Below, one piece after another: positions 18,804 through 27,480 of a stretch of DNA of 64,000 nucleotides. The stretch is from UBA5336 sp964506685. Its GTDB lineage: Bacteria; Pseudomonadota; Alphaproteobacteria; Caulobacterales; Hyphomonadaceae. A program made the position numbers and the translations under genes. The stretch's first letter is position 1; every line of letters starts with the position of its first letter. The stretch is taken from the NCBI GenBank assembly GCA_964506685.1, contig CAZDMQ010000009.1, forward strand, positions 1-64,000. The letters are read 5' to 3'. A model generated the notes under the pieces. It had not been told where the DNA came from. It ran no database searches and was given only the letters and a program-made list of their open reading frames with translations.

Positions 18804-19232
18804 TCAGATCAGGAGGCGCTGTTTCAGTGTGAGGGGCGTTTCGTGGCGGCGTGGGGCAGCATCCGGTGGACCGGTCTTCAGGACCACCGGACGGGTCGCG
18901 AAGCCGGGGAAGTCAGCAGCCCGGAGAGCGAGCGGGACGTCCGGGCGGGTGCCGGCAAGGATGGCGCCGCCATCACTGGCCTGGGCCTGCATCACCGGAC
19001 TGTCGCAGTCGAGGCAGCCAGGACAGTGGGCTGGCCCCCTACCGTGTGTCGCGCCCGCATCCGCGTTGGCTTCGGCGCCCATGTCCATGCCGGCATCGTG
19101 ACAGGGCGGGGACGCCGGTGCGGCGGCGACGGCCGTGGTCCCAGCATGCCCCGCCAGGCAACATGCCATTACGGGCTGTGCTGCCAGCAGGGCCATCGCC
19201 ACGAGGGCCAGGAGACGGGCGGTCAGGCTCAT
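18804..19232 (-). CDS. Small secreted Cys/His-rich protein of the copper locus
   Basis: A 142-aa protein with a signal peptide (LLALVAMALLAAQPVMA), immediately followed by CCLAGHAG. A short segment rich in His, Cys and Met follows (CHDAGMDMG, HCPGCLDCDSP). These ligands, and its place as the first gene of the copper efflux set, suggest periplasmic copper binding or sensing. It resembles the DUF2946-type small proteins often seen beside cus and cop genes, but I cannot name the family with certainty. No strong ribosome site precedes the ATG. A perfect 10-bp palindrome TTACCGGTAA abuts the start codon at 19232-19241. Confidence 0.65.
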   Translation of the reverse strand: MSLTARLLALVAMALLAAQPVMACCLAGHAGTTAVAAAPASPPCHDAGMDMGAEANADAGATHGRGPAHCPGCLDCDSPVMQAQASDGGAILAGTRPDVPLALRAADFPGFATRPVVLKTGPPDAAPRRHETPLTLKQRLLI

Positions 19233-19363
19233 TACCGGTAAATACGCGCAAAGGTCCTGCGAAACAACTAAGCCGCAATGGCCTCATGCGGGTTTGTGCT
19301 GCGGTCTCCTGGACATTCGGCCCCTCCCTCCGTGGAGCGAGAACCGGTTAACCCATGCAACGG

Positions 19364-19379
19364 GCCCGTCAGGACGGGC
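19364..19379 (-). terminator. Compact hairpin just after cysD
   Basis: GCCCGTC-AG-GACGGGC is a perfect 7-bp inverted repeat starting 1 bp beyond the cysD stop codon. There is no clear T-run, so a terminator function is only possible, not shown. Confidence 0.3.
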
Positions 19380-19380
19380 G

Positions 19381-20277
19381 CTAGAAATAGCCCTCCCGCT
19401 TCTGGCGCTCCAGGGATCCTTCATCACTGACCCGTCCGCCGCGCTCTGACCGGCGGGTCATGAGCGTGTCGCGTACCACCGCCTCCAGCGTCGTTGAGTC
19501 CGAGAGGTCGGCCGCGGTGACGGGCCAGCAGCCGAGCGAGCGGAACCGGACCCGCTCCATATGGGGCGCGTCGGTAAAGCCGAGCGTGTCCGCCTGCTCG
19601 GGATCATCGACGACAATCCGGCTGCCGTCCCGGATCACGACTGGTCGCTCGGCAGCGAAATAGAGCGGACAGAGCGCAATCCGCCGATGGAGGATGTAGG
19701 CCCACAGGTCGAATTCGGTCCAGTTCGAGATCGGATAGGCGCGCAGCGACTGATGCGGCAGGCGGCGCCAGTTGTATTGCGACCAGAGTTCCGGGCGCTG
19801 CGATTTCGGATCCCAGACATGCCCGGCGCCGCGGACCGACACGATGCGCTCCTTGGCCCGCGTGGCTTCCTCGTCGCGCCGGGCGCCGCCGAAGACGATA
19901 TCATAGCCGCCGGCATCCAGGGCCTGCTTGAGGGCATCGGTGCGCATGGTCGAGGTGTAGACCGAGCCGTGCCGGATCGGATTGAGCTTCTGGCGAAGGC
20001 CCTCCTCATTGTGATGGATCACGAGGTCGAAGCCGTGCTCGGCTGCGAACCGGTTGCGAAAGTCGAGCACGTCGCGAAACTCCCAGGTCGAGTCCACATG
20101 CAGCAGGGGCAGGGGCGGGCTCACCGGATGGAAGGCCCTGAGGGCAAGGTGGGCCAGCACCGTCGAGTCCTTTCCGCCGGAGAACAGCAGGACCGGGCGT
20201 TCGGCCTCGGCGACCCCGTCCCGGAGGATCTGGATGGCCTCGCTTTCAAGCCTCTGGAGATAGACGGGCAGGGTCAT
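19381..20277 (-). CDS. cysD: CysD, sulfate adenylyltransferase small subunit
   Basis: A 298-aa PP-loop ATPase of the ATP-sulfurylase type, which makes adenylyl sulfate from sulfate and ATP. Seen: the pyrophosphate loop LLFSGGKDST, then HVDSTWEFRDVLDFR, GGARRDEEATRAKERI and the NWTEFDLWAYI block, all typical of CysD rather than CysH. The length is normal. Its start overlaps the dabA stop by 4 bp, so it is translated with the bicarbonate-transport genes. The GTPase partner CysN, normally the next gene, is absent: the following genes are the copper operon. Whether it acts with a CysN encoded elsewhere or has another role in this operon is open. Confidence 0.9.
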   Translation of the reverse strand: MTLPVYLQRLESEAIQILRDGVAEAERPVLLFSGGKDSTVLAHLALRAFHPVSPPLPLLHVDSTWEFRDVLDFRNRFAAEHGFDLVIHHNEEGLRQKLNPIRHGSVYTSTMRTDALKQALDAGGYDIVFGGARRDEEATRAKERIVSVRGAGHVWDPKSQRPELWSQYNWRRLPHQSLRAYPISNWTEFDLWAYILHRRIALCPLYFAAERPVVIRDGSRIVVDDPEQADTLGFTDAPHMERVRFRSLGCWPVTAADLSDSTTLEAVVRDTLMTRRSERGGRVSDEGSLERQKREGYF

Positions 20278-22670
20278 GCTGCAATCCTTTCCCCGGCGGT
20301 CCGGGTCGTGAAGGCGGGCTCCCAGTCAAGGCCCCCGCGATAGCGCCAGGCGAGCGCGCCAGCATCATCCATGGCGAACAGGTGCAGCCAGCCATTGTCG
20401 AAGAGCGCCCGGACGCCGGGATGGCGTTCGAGGATATCGGCGATGGCCTCGCGCGGGGCTTCGACGCACACGCTGAGCCGCAGGGGCGCATGCACCAACC
20501 CGTCCCCGTCGCTGACCGACTGCCAGGGCAGGCCGACGCGCAACGGTCCGCCATTCCCCTCCAGCACCCCGATCCCGCCGACGACATTGTGCAACAGCTT
20601 GTTGCCAGCCCCGAACGCCGCGGGCGCAACGGCAGAGCCGTAATACTGCAGGCTGATCCAGCTGGCGACGACGACCGGTGCGGTGAGGATCAGTTCGAGC
20701 ACTTTGAAGCCCTCGTCGCTGCGCCAGTCATAGCTGTGCAGGAAGGACCGTCCCGACAGGCCCTTGCCCAGCGTGCGTGCGCGGGGGGCGGCGATGAAGG
20801 CGTTGCAGCCGGCAAGGCCCCATTCCGGTCGGACCTCGGACCAGTCGCGCGCGCGGCGCGGAATGGCGTTGCCCGAGCTGGCATTCGGCAATCGCCCGGC
20901 CCGTTCAGCCCGGGCTCGCTCCCCGGCCTTGCCGAGCCAGCCGCGTAGGGTACGCAGATCCGCCTCGGGCACCTCGGTGCCGGGATCGCTGTCGTAGAGG
21001 GTCACCGTATCGGTGGTGGTATCGTGCAGGCCGGCGATGAACACCGTGTCGGAGGGAATGTCGATGCCGCGCGCGGCGAGCCCCACGCGCACCTCGGCCG
21101 AATTGAGCAGCCCGGCGAGCAGCCTGGCATTGACCTCCCCGGAATAACCGCCACAGGCGCCGCAGTGCAGGGCGCTTTCGTGGGGATTGTTCACGACATT
21201 GGCACCGTGGCCGGCGATCAGCACCCATTTCGCAAAGCCGCTGGTCAGCGACATGGCCCGCAGGATCGTTTCTCCGGCATCGACGAGTTCTTCATGCTGA
21301 AGGGCGGGGTCGAGACGCGGTGCCGGATCGTCCGGCGCATGATGGCCATGCAGGCCGAGCCCGTCGCTGACCAGTTTGGCAAGATAGAAAGGCCCGGCGG
21401 ATTCGACGAAGGCGAACGACGAGACGGCCGCGAGCTTGAACCGGCCCCAGGCGCGGACCGCGCGGGCGCGGTACCGGCTGGCGAGGTCGGCCGGGCGGTC
21501 CGCTTCCGTGCCGCTGACCGACTTCACGCCGGGATTGAGAAGCACCGGCAGGCGTTTCTCGACCACGTCCGAAGCGAAGCTCCGATGCGCAGTGGCCAGG
21601 CCGAAGAAGCCGGCAAAGCCGATGGTCTCGATCGCCGGGTCGCAGCTTTCGAGAGCGCGGCGGAAGACCTCGGACCGGACATCAATACAGAAGGCGGCCT
21701 GCAGGACGGGGCGTTGCTCTTGTGCACTCGGCGCGGACTCGGCCAGCGTTGCTTGCAGGGCCCGTTGTGCGCCGAGTTCGGCAGCGGTCTGCAGGACGGT
21801 GTCGAGAGCCATGTCCTCGCTGACACGGGGCGCTTCGGCATGCCGGGCAGCGGTTTCGGACCAGGTGTCGGAGATGGCGTCACCGGCATGACAGAGCAGG
21901 GCCGTCTCCCAGAAGAGACGGATGGCGAGGAGGTCGCGCAGCGTCGTGTCGGTGCCGCCTTCAAGTTCGGCCTGCCAGAGCCGGTAGCGGGCGAGCTGGG
22001 CCCAGCCGCCCAGGCTGAACAGGAGTTGGTGACAGTAGCTTTCCAATCCCGCCTGCGGCACGCCGAGTTCGCGCAGGGCGGCGGCAATGAAACGGTCGGC
22101 GTCGCTGGGGGCGGCATCGGCCCGCGCTGCGAAGCCCTTCAGGCCGAAGATTTCCGGCGTCAGGTCGTGTGAGGCATAGCGCCGCCAGTCGATCCAGGCC
22201 GGACGGTCTTCCGGCAGGACCCAGAGCGCCTGACCGGTGTCGAACAGGCCGGACGCCCATGCGCTGATGCGTTCCAGTGCCAGCCCGGACCAGTCGAGCC
22301 CGTCGACATGGCCTGCGAGGTCGCTGATCATCGGCAGCGGCTCGGGCGTGGCCGGTTCCTGGTCGAGGGCAGCGACGAGTGCGTCGGTATCAAGGTTTGA
22401 GCGGTGCAGCCTGATCGCGTCCGCGACGTCGCTTCGGGTCATCTCGCCGGCGTCGAATTGTGCCTTGTACCAGGCCCGTGCAGGTGTGATCCGCAGGCCC
22501 GCCATCCTTTCGAGGCGGGCGGCGGCTCGGTCGAGCGGTTCACCGGCCTGGCCGAGAAAGGGATTGACCGCGACGGTGCTGTCGAGTGGCCAGGCCGGCG
22601 GGATGTGGCGCAGGGCATTATCGACGGCGCTGGCGATCGCGGCCTCGTCGAGGGGGCTGGATGCGGTCAT
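20274..22670 (-). CDS. dabA: DabA, inorganic carbon transporter subunit (DUF2309)
   Basis: A 798-aa cytoplasmic subunit of the DAB energy-coupled inorganic carbon accumulation complex, with a beta-carbonic-anhydrase-like zinc site. The expected ligands are visible: Cys328 and Asp330 in FCIDVRSE, His488 in AGHGANV and Cys503 in HCGACGG. The 15-residue His-Cys spacing equals that of characterised DabA. The length is usual for the family. AGAGGAG precedes the ATG. It starts 30 bp after dabB and overlaps cysD by 4 bp. Confidence 0.93.
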   Translation of the reverse strand: MTASSPLDEAAIASAVDNALRHIPPAWPLDSTVAVNPFLGQAGEPLDRAAARLERMAGLRITPARAWYKAQFDAGEMTRSDVADAIRLHRSNLDTDALVAALDQEPATPEPLPMISDLAGHVDGLDWSGLALERISAWASGLFDTGQALWVLPEDRPAWIDWRRYASHDLTPEIFGLKGFAARADAAPSDADRFIAAALRELGVPQAGLESYCHQLLFSLGGWAQLARYRLWQAELEGGTDTTLRDLLAIRLFWETALLCHAGDAISDTWSETAARHAEAPRVSEDMALDTVLQTAAELGAQRALQATLAESAPSAQEQRPVLQAAFCIDVRSEVFRRALESCDPAIETIGFAGFFGLATAHRSFASDVVEKRLPVLLNPGVKSVSGTEADRPADLASRYRARAVRAWGRFKLAAVSSFAFVESAGPFYLAKLVSDGLGLHGHHAPDDPAPRLDPALQHEELVDAGETILRAMSLTSGFAKWVLIAGHGANVVNNPHESALHCGACGGYSGEVNARLLAGLLNSAEVRVGLAARGIDIPSDTVFIAGLHDTTTDTVTLYDSDPGTEVPEADLRTLRGWLGKAGERARAERAGRLPNASSGNAIPRRARDWSEVRPEWGLAGCNAFIAAPRARTLGKGLSGRSFLHSYDWRSDEGFKVLELILTAPVVVASWISLQYYGSAVAPAAFGAGNKLLHNVVGGIGVLEGNGGPLRVGLPWQSVSDGDGLVHAPLRLSVCVEAPREAIADILERHPGVRALFDNGWLHLFAMDDAGALAWRYRGGLDWEPAFTTRTAGERIAA

Positions 22671-22700
22671 GATGTAGCTCCTCTTTGCTGGGGCTGGCGC

Positions 22701-24287
22701 TTACTGGGTCAATTGCCGGGCTTCGGGCGAGGCTTCGGGCCGGGCTTCGGGCAGCGCCCAGTGCCCGAGCCAGCGATCAGTGAGCGCGTTGATGTAGAGG
22801 CCATTGGCGAGGTGGACGCGCAGGCCGCGCACCGCCGGGTGGCCGGACCAGAGCGGGAAGGTCGCCTGGGCAAAGGCCGTCAGTCCGAAGCTGAGCAGGG
22901 CGAGCACGATGAGCGCCCATTCCAGCGGCCCCGGCGCCGGGGTGACCGGCAGGGTCCCCGCCAGCAGGACCTGCGCGCCGGTCTGCAGCGCGAAATAGGC
23001 CAGGGTGGCGATGACCGCATAGCCGGCGGTGTAGAGGGTCAGGTCCCGGGGCGCGCGGTCTGCAAATCCCTGCACAAGCAGGTAGGCCACGCCGAGCACG
23101 AGAATGGCGCCAAGTGCGATGGCCTGGGGTGATTTGCTCTCAAACCCGATGGCGAAGCCGGTGGCTGCATAGAGTACCAGGGCCGTCAGGAATGCGAGTG
23201 TCACCGCGCCAAGTCCCGGGACGGCGATGGGGCCCGGCCGCCGGATCGAGGCGACCCGGCCGACCGCGCCGCCCGAACTGAGGAAGGCATGCGCCTTGTA
23301 GAGCGAGTGCGCCACGATGTGCAGCAGGGCCAGCGGGAACAGGGCGAGGCCGCATTGCAGGATCATGAAGCCCATCTGGGCTATGGTGGACCAGGCCAGC
23401 GAAGTCTTCACCGCCGGTTGGGTGAGCATGACGAGGCCGCCGAACAGCGCCGTGAAGCCGCCGATCATGACCAGCCCCGCGAGCACGCCCGGCGACAGCA
23501 GCATCACGTCGGCAAAGCGGATCAGGATGAATCCGCCGGCATTGATCACACCGGCATGCAGCAGCGCCGACACCGGCGTCGGGGCCTCCATGACTTCGGT
23601 CAGCCAGCCATGGGTCGGGAACTGCGCCGATTTCAGGATGGCGGCAAGGGCGAGCGCTACACCGGCGGCCAGTGTGAAGGCCGAGCCGTCGCCGGCGCGT
23701 GCTGCAGCGTTGATGGCGGCTATGTCCAGGGTGCCATAGGCGCTCCAGAGCGCGGCGGCTGCAGCCAGCACGAGGACATCGCCGAGGCGGGCAAAGAGGA
23801 ACTTCTTGCGTGCTGCGCGTCGCGCGCCGGGCCGGTCGGGATAGAACAGCAGGAGCCTGTGCAGGAACAGGCTGGTGGCGATCCAGGCGCCCAGCAAGAC
23901 CAGCAGGTTCCCCGAGACGACGAGCGTGAGCACCGAAGCCAGCGTCAGGGCCATCCAGCCAAGGAAGGCTCCCTGGCGCGCCTCGCCGTCAAGATAGGTC
24001 CGCGAGAAGCCGAGCACGATGGAGCCGACGAAGGCGACCAGGGTGAAGAGACTGACGCTGACCATGTCGATCCTGACAAGCGGGGCGTCGTGGAGACCGG
24101 TCGTCACAGGTCCGTTCATGGACACTTCGACAACGAGGCCGATTGCGCAGGCGATTGCGATAGCTGAGACGACGGGCACCAGCCGGCGCATGGCCGGGCG
24201 CGGGCCGGGGGCGGCAAAGGCCAGCATCGCGAACAGGACGAGTGTCAGGGGGGCTGCACTCGAGAGCAGCAGTGAAAGGTTCGGCAT
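22701..24287 (-). CDS. dabB: DabB, proton-antiporter-like membrane subunit (NuoL/ND5 family)
   Basis: A 528-aa polytopic membrane protein of the complex I antiporter-like family. It contains the segment KSAQFPTHGWLTEVMEAPTPVSALLHAG, the diagnostic quinone-antiporter motif of NuoL/MrpA proteins. Paired with DabA, it couples cation flow to bicarbonate or CO2 accumulation. It is the first gene of the operon, with GGGAGAGCCCTC before the ATG. It is divergent from a LysR gene 100 bp away, the usual arrangement for local regulation. Confidence 0.93.
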   Translation of the reverse strand: MPNLSLLLSSAAPLTLVLFAMLAFAAPGPRPAMRRLVPVVSAIAIACAIGLVVEVSMNGPVTTGLHDAPLVRIDMVSVSLFTLVAFVGSIVLGFSRTYLDGEARQGAFLGWMALTLASVLTLVVSGNLLVLLGAWIATSLFLHRLLLFYPDRPGARRAARKKFLFARLGDVLVLAAAAALWSAYGTLDIAAINAAARAGDGSAFTLAAGVALALAAILKSAQFPTHGWLTEVMEAPTPVSALLHAGVINAGGFILIRFADVMLLSPGVLAGLVMIGGFTALFGGLVMLTQPAVKTSLAWSTIAQMGFMILQCGLALFPLALLHIVAHSLYKAHAFLSSGGAVGRVASIRRPGPIAVPGLGAVTLAFLTALVLYAATGFAIGFESKSPQAIALGAILVLGVAYLLVQGFADRAPRDLTLYTAGYAVIATLAYFALQTGAQVLLAGTLPVTPAPGPLEWALIVLALLSFGLTAFAQATFPLWSGHPAVRGLRVHLANGLYINALTDRWLGHWALPEARPEASPEARQLTQ

Positions 24288-24348
24288 GAGGGCTCTCCCT
24301 TGGCTTTCCGCCAGCGATTACCAGCCTCTTTTCATTCCGTATAATACA

Positions 24349-24366
24349 ATGTTAGAAATATAACGT
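24349..24366. promoter_or_regulatory. Candidate LysR-type site in the dabB/lysR intergenic region
   Basis: ATGTTA-N6-TAACGT is an imperfect dyad in the AT-richest part of the 100-bp divergent promoter region, 21 bp upstream of the lysR ATG. LysR regulators usually bind such T-N11-A dyads between themselves and their target. There is no direct evidence of binding. Confidence 0.4.
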
Positions 24367-24387
24367 TCCACAAAAGGAAACGATTGA

Positions 24388-25275
24388 ATGCTGAATTACA
24401 ATCATCTGCGCTACTTCTGGGCTGTCGCGCGGGAGGGGCACCTGACACGGGCGGCCGAGCAGTTGAACGTGTCGCAGTCGGCGCTGTCGACGCAGATCCG
24501 CAAGCTCGAACACCAGATCGGCCATGCGCTGTTCGAGCGGCGCGGAAGGAGCCTGCTGCTTACCGAGGCCGGCCAGATCGCGCTGGATTATGCCGAGGGG
24601 ATCTTCTCCGCCGGCGAGGAAATGCTTGGCCGGCTGCAAAGCGGACCGGGCGCAGCCAAAACGGTCCTGCGGGTTGGCGCCCTGTCGACCCTTTCGCGCA
24701 ATTTCCAGATCGCCTTCCTTCGCCCCCTGCTATCAGACGAGACCATGGAGGTGGTGGTGCGATCGGGGCAGATTGCGGACCTTCTCGATGAGCTGGAAGC
24801 CCATCGCCTGGATGTGCTGCTGGTCAACCAGGTACCCCTGCGCGATGCGGCAACGGCCTGGACGGCGCGCCTGATCGACACCCAGGATGTCAGCCTTGTC
24901 GGTTCCCCGGCGCGTGTGTCCGGACGGCGCGACGCCAGGGCCTTGCTGAACTCGGAGCCGTTGATCCTGCCGACGGCCGACAGCGGATATCGCAACGGCA
25001 TTGATGTCCTGCTCGAGCAACTGGCGATCCGTCCGCTCATCGCGGCTGAGGTCGATGACATGGCGATGCTGAGATTGCTGGCGCGCGAGGATATCGGCCT
25101 GGCGCTGCTCCCGCCCATTGTCGTCACCGACGAGCTGGCAAATGGGCGGCTTGTCGAGGCCTGCAACTTGCCCGGCATCACCGAGAGCTTCTTTGCCATC
25201 ACGCCGAGGCGCCGGTTCGAGCATTCTGCCCTGGCAACGCTGATGGCGGTGCAGGACGAGACGCCCGGCGCCTGA
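24388..25275 (+). CDS. LysR-family transcriptional regulator (NhaR-like)
   Basis: A 295-aa regulator with an N-terminal winged helix (NHLRYFWAVAREGHLTRAAEQLNVSQSALSTQI compressed across residues 5-37) and a C-terminal ligand-binding domain. The opening NYNHLRYFW resembles NhaR-type activators of ion-transport genes. AAAAGGAAA precedes the ATG. Its divergent position suggests that it controls dabB-dabA-cysD, perhaps in response to CO2, bicarbonate, sodium or pH (inference). Confidence 0.85.
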   Translation: MLNYNHLRYFWAVAREGHLTRAAEQLNVSQSALSTQIRKLEHQIGHALFERRGRSLLLTEAGQIALDYAEGIFSAGEEMLGRLQSGPGAAKTVLRVGALSTLSRNFQIAFLRPLLSDETMEVVVRSGQIADLLDELEAHRLDVLLVNQVPLRDAATAWTARLIDTQDVSLVGSPARVSGRRDARALLNSEPLILPTADSGYRNGIDVLLEQLAIRPLIAAEVDDMAMLRLLAREDIGLALLPPIVVTDELANGRLVEACNLPGITESFFAITPRRRFEHSALATLMAVQDETPGA

Positions 25276-25321
25276 TGTGACGGGCGATGCGCGGGACCGG
25301 TCGCCTCAGGGGCAAGTGGGG

Positions 25322-26164
25322 TCAGGCGGCGATGACGCCGCCGGCGATGAGCGCGATCAGCAGGGCGCCGAGCAGCAAACGGTAGATCACGAAGGGCATG
25401 AAGGTCGAGGTCCGCAGGAACCGCATGAGCCAGGCAATGGCGACATAGGCGGCAACGAAGGCGAACAGGCCGGAAAGCACGGCATTCCCGACCAGCTCGG
25501 CATCTCCGGACTTGACGAGATCGACGAGGCCGAGCGCGCCGGCGGCAGCCGTGGTCGGGATCGACAGGAGCAGGGAGAAGCGGGCGGATTCGGTCCGGCT
25601 AAGCCCGGCAAAAAGAGCGGCGGTCATGGTGATCCCCGATCGGCTCACCCCCGGAACAAGCGCCAGCACCTGTGCCAGTCCGATGACCAGGGCGACCGTC
25701 CAGGCGAGGCGCTGGAGATCGCCAGCATTGTGCCGAGCCTTCCAGTCCGCGGCCCAGAGGAGAAGGCCGAACCCGATCGTGGTTGCGGCAATCACCGAGG
25801 GCCGCCGGAGCCCGCCGGCAATGGCGTCCTGCAGGAAAAACCCCGCCAGCATCACCGGCACGGTGGCCATGAGCAGCTGGAAGGCGAGGCGACCGTCAGG
25901 CGTCCAGCGACCGGTCATGGCGCGGGTGCTGCCGAGGATAAGTGCCCCCATGTCCCTGCGGAAATACAGCATGACCGCCAGCAGGCTGCCAATGTGCAGT
26001 GCCACGTCGATAGCGAGGCCCTGATCGGCCCAGCCAGTCAGGGCGGGAACGAGTACGAGGTGCGCCGACGACGAGATCGGCAGGAACTCCGTGATGCCCT
26101 GCACGATTGCCAGGACGAGGATCTGGAGCAGCGAAAGACTGTCGCTGACAGCGGCCGCGCTCAT
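25322..26164 (-). CDS. uppP: Undecaprenyl-diphosphatase UppP
   Basis: A 280-aa polytopic membrane enzyme that recycles undecaprenyl diphosphate for cell-wall synthesis. Seen: the EFLPISSSAH motif near the N-terminus and PGVSRSGITMTAALFAGLSR in the second conserved region, together with Glu residues of the active site. The length is normal for BacA/UppP. It converges with the LysR gene and lies downstream of mntP on the same strand. Confidence 0.93.
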   Translation of the reverse strand: MSAAAVSDSLSLLQILVLAIVQGITEFLPISSSAHLVLVPALTGWADQGLAIDVALHIGSLLAVMLYFRRDMGALILGSTRAMTGRWTPDGRLAFQLLMATVPVMLAGFFLQDAIAGGLRRPSVIAATTIGFGLLLWAADWKARHNAGDLQRLAWTVALVIGLAQVLALVPGVSRSGITMTAALFAGLSRTESARFSLLLSIPTTAAAGALGLVDLVKSGDAELVGNAVLSGLFAFVAAYVAIAWLMRFLRTSTFMPFVIYRLLLGALLIALIAGGVIAA

Positions 26165-26226
26165 GTTGATCCAGCGCCTAAAAGCCGAGACATCATGCAG
26201 ATCCCCTTACGTTCAAGAAATCCATC

Positions 26227-26796
26227 TTATCCGCCGGTCACATGCGAATAGAAGATCCAGACCCCTATCGCCATGAGCAGCAATCCGCCAGCCACTTCCG
26301 CCCGTGCGCCGAAGGCTAGGCCGAGTGACGGGCCAGACCGGAAGGCGAGGGCGGCCATGCTGCCAGACGTGATCCCGATCACCGGCGCCAGGACAAGAAT
26401 ATTTGCACCGGCGAATGCAAGAGCGACGCCAATGGCGGCGGCGTCCACGCTGGTGCCCAGCGCGGTGAGGATGGCGCCGAGCAGGGACCTGCGTTCCGTT
26501 TGCACCACGGTCTCGCCATCATCGCCGGCAAGTCCGGCCCGGATCATCATCAGGCCGAGCCCGGACAGGATGACGAGCGCGATCCAGTGATCGAAGGCGC
26601 GGACCGCATCGGCAAAGGCCGATGCGGCGAGCCAGCCTGCGGCCGCCATTCCGCCCTCGGCGATCCCGAAGATCGCGCCGACTTCGGCAGCACGCCGCCA
26701 CGAGGTCGACCGCTCGGCGATCCCGCGCGCGAGGGAGGCGGCAAAAGCGTCGGGGGCAAGCGCGAGCGCGGTGGCGGCAATGGCGAGGGGTGTCAT
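26227..26796 (-). CDS. mntP: MntP-family manganese exporter
   Basis: A 189-aa six-helix membrane protein. The two internally related motifs LALAPDAFAASLARG and ALGTSVDAAAIGVALA carry the acidic residues of MntP. The family exports Mn(II). I chose the start at 26796 because it gives the usual length of about 188 aa; the frame is open to 26892. The leader holds small hairpins but no recognisable manganese riboswitch. The gene is 63 bp from uppP. Confidence 0.8.
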   Translation of the reverse strand: MTPLAIAATALALAPDAFAASLARGIAERSTSWRRAAEVGAIFGIAEGGMAAAGWLAASAFADAVRAFDHWIALVILSGLGLMMIRAGLAGDDGETVVQTERRSLLGAILTALGTSVDAAAIGVALAFAGANILVLAPVIGITSGSMAALAFRSGPSLGLAFGARAEVAGGLLLMAIGVWIFYSHVTGG

Positions 26797-27110
26797 CGCG
26801 GGCCCCTCAGAGCAGGAATGTGGTCGCCGCGACGAGATCCGTCCCGCCGACCGGTTCGGAACCCGTCCCTGCCGGCCCCCGATTGCAGACATGTATCATG
26901 GCCTGGCCACACCCTTCCGACGACGCGCCATGGCCAAGTAGATCAAATCGTCGGCAAGATGAAGTGCGATCCCGCAGGCGAGTGCCTTGCTGTCTCAAGG
27001 CGCCATGCGACCGGCCTGTCGCCTCGGCTGCCCACCTCGGTCGGAAAGCTTCCCCGTTCCAGATGGCGCCGAGACGGGAAATGCGGCAATCAGGACCAGT
27101 CCAGGCATCG
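26797..27110. other. Intergenic stretch, no complete gene
   Basis: The part next to mntP contains short hairpins (a GGTTCCGAACC dyad on the minus strand). Further on, a minus-strand frame around 26900-27000 reads like a short hydrophobic gene end (DSKALACGIALHLADDLIYLAMARRR) without a start codon. It may be a decayed gene fragment. Nothing else is supported. Confidence 0.3.
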
Positions 27111-27435
27111 GTTAGCGCCCCTTCATCCGAATTTGAACCGCCTGAGCGCTGGAATTTTGGGTCAGGTACAGGAGCAGACCGGACCGGCATGCGAGCATGC
27201 CGGGAGGATTGCGACGCCTCCCTGGCGCAAGAGGCCCGTGCTCAGGCGGTTGGGGAATACAAGGTTAGAAGAACTGTTTTCAAGAACCTTTCCTGCGCAC
27301 GCTTGGCCTGCCCCGCCCGCGCTGGACAGCGTCGCAATCCTCGGTCGATGCTCGCATCGACCTGCGGTGTGCTCCTTGCCAGCACGAACGCTGCAGGCCA
27401 TCAGCCGACTCAAATTCGGATGAAAGGGCTCTAAC
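27111..27435. mobile_element. 325-bp MITE-like element with 26-bp terminal inverted repeats and nested hairpins
   Basis: The ends 27111-27136 and 27410-27435 are inverted copies matching at 24 of 26 bases; both begin GTTAG and contain TTCATCCGAATTTGA. Inside, AACCGCCTGAGC (27137-27148) pairs with GCTCAGGCGGTT (27240-27251). Two hairpins, GGCATGC-GA-GCATGCC and GGTCGATGC-TC-GCATCGACC, sit at mirrored places, each next to an inverted copy of AGGATTGCGAC. There is no coding capacity. The whole has the shape of a non-autonomous palindromic element. No exact target-site duplication was found. Confidence 0.65.
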
Positions 27436-27480
27436 GCAGCGCGTCGGCCCGTTCGCCTTCCATTGCGCGGAGTTACCGTC

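Noticed and set aside
19381..20277. CysH (APS/PAPS reductase) instead of CysD
   Set aside because: Both share the PP-loop, but the GGARRDEEATRAKERI and NWTEFDLWAYI blocks and the length match CysD, and the reductase C-terminal Cys motif is absent.
26797..26900. Manganese (yybP-ykoY) riboswitch in the mntP leader
   Set aside because: Hairpins exist, but the invariant loop sequences of that riboswitch are not present.
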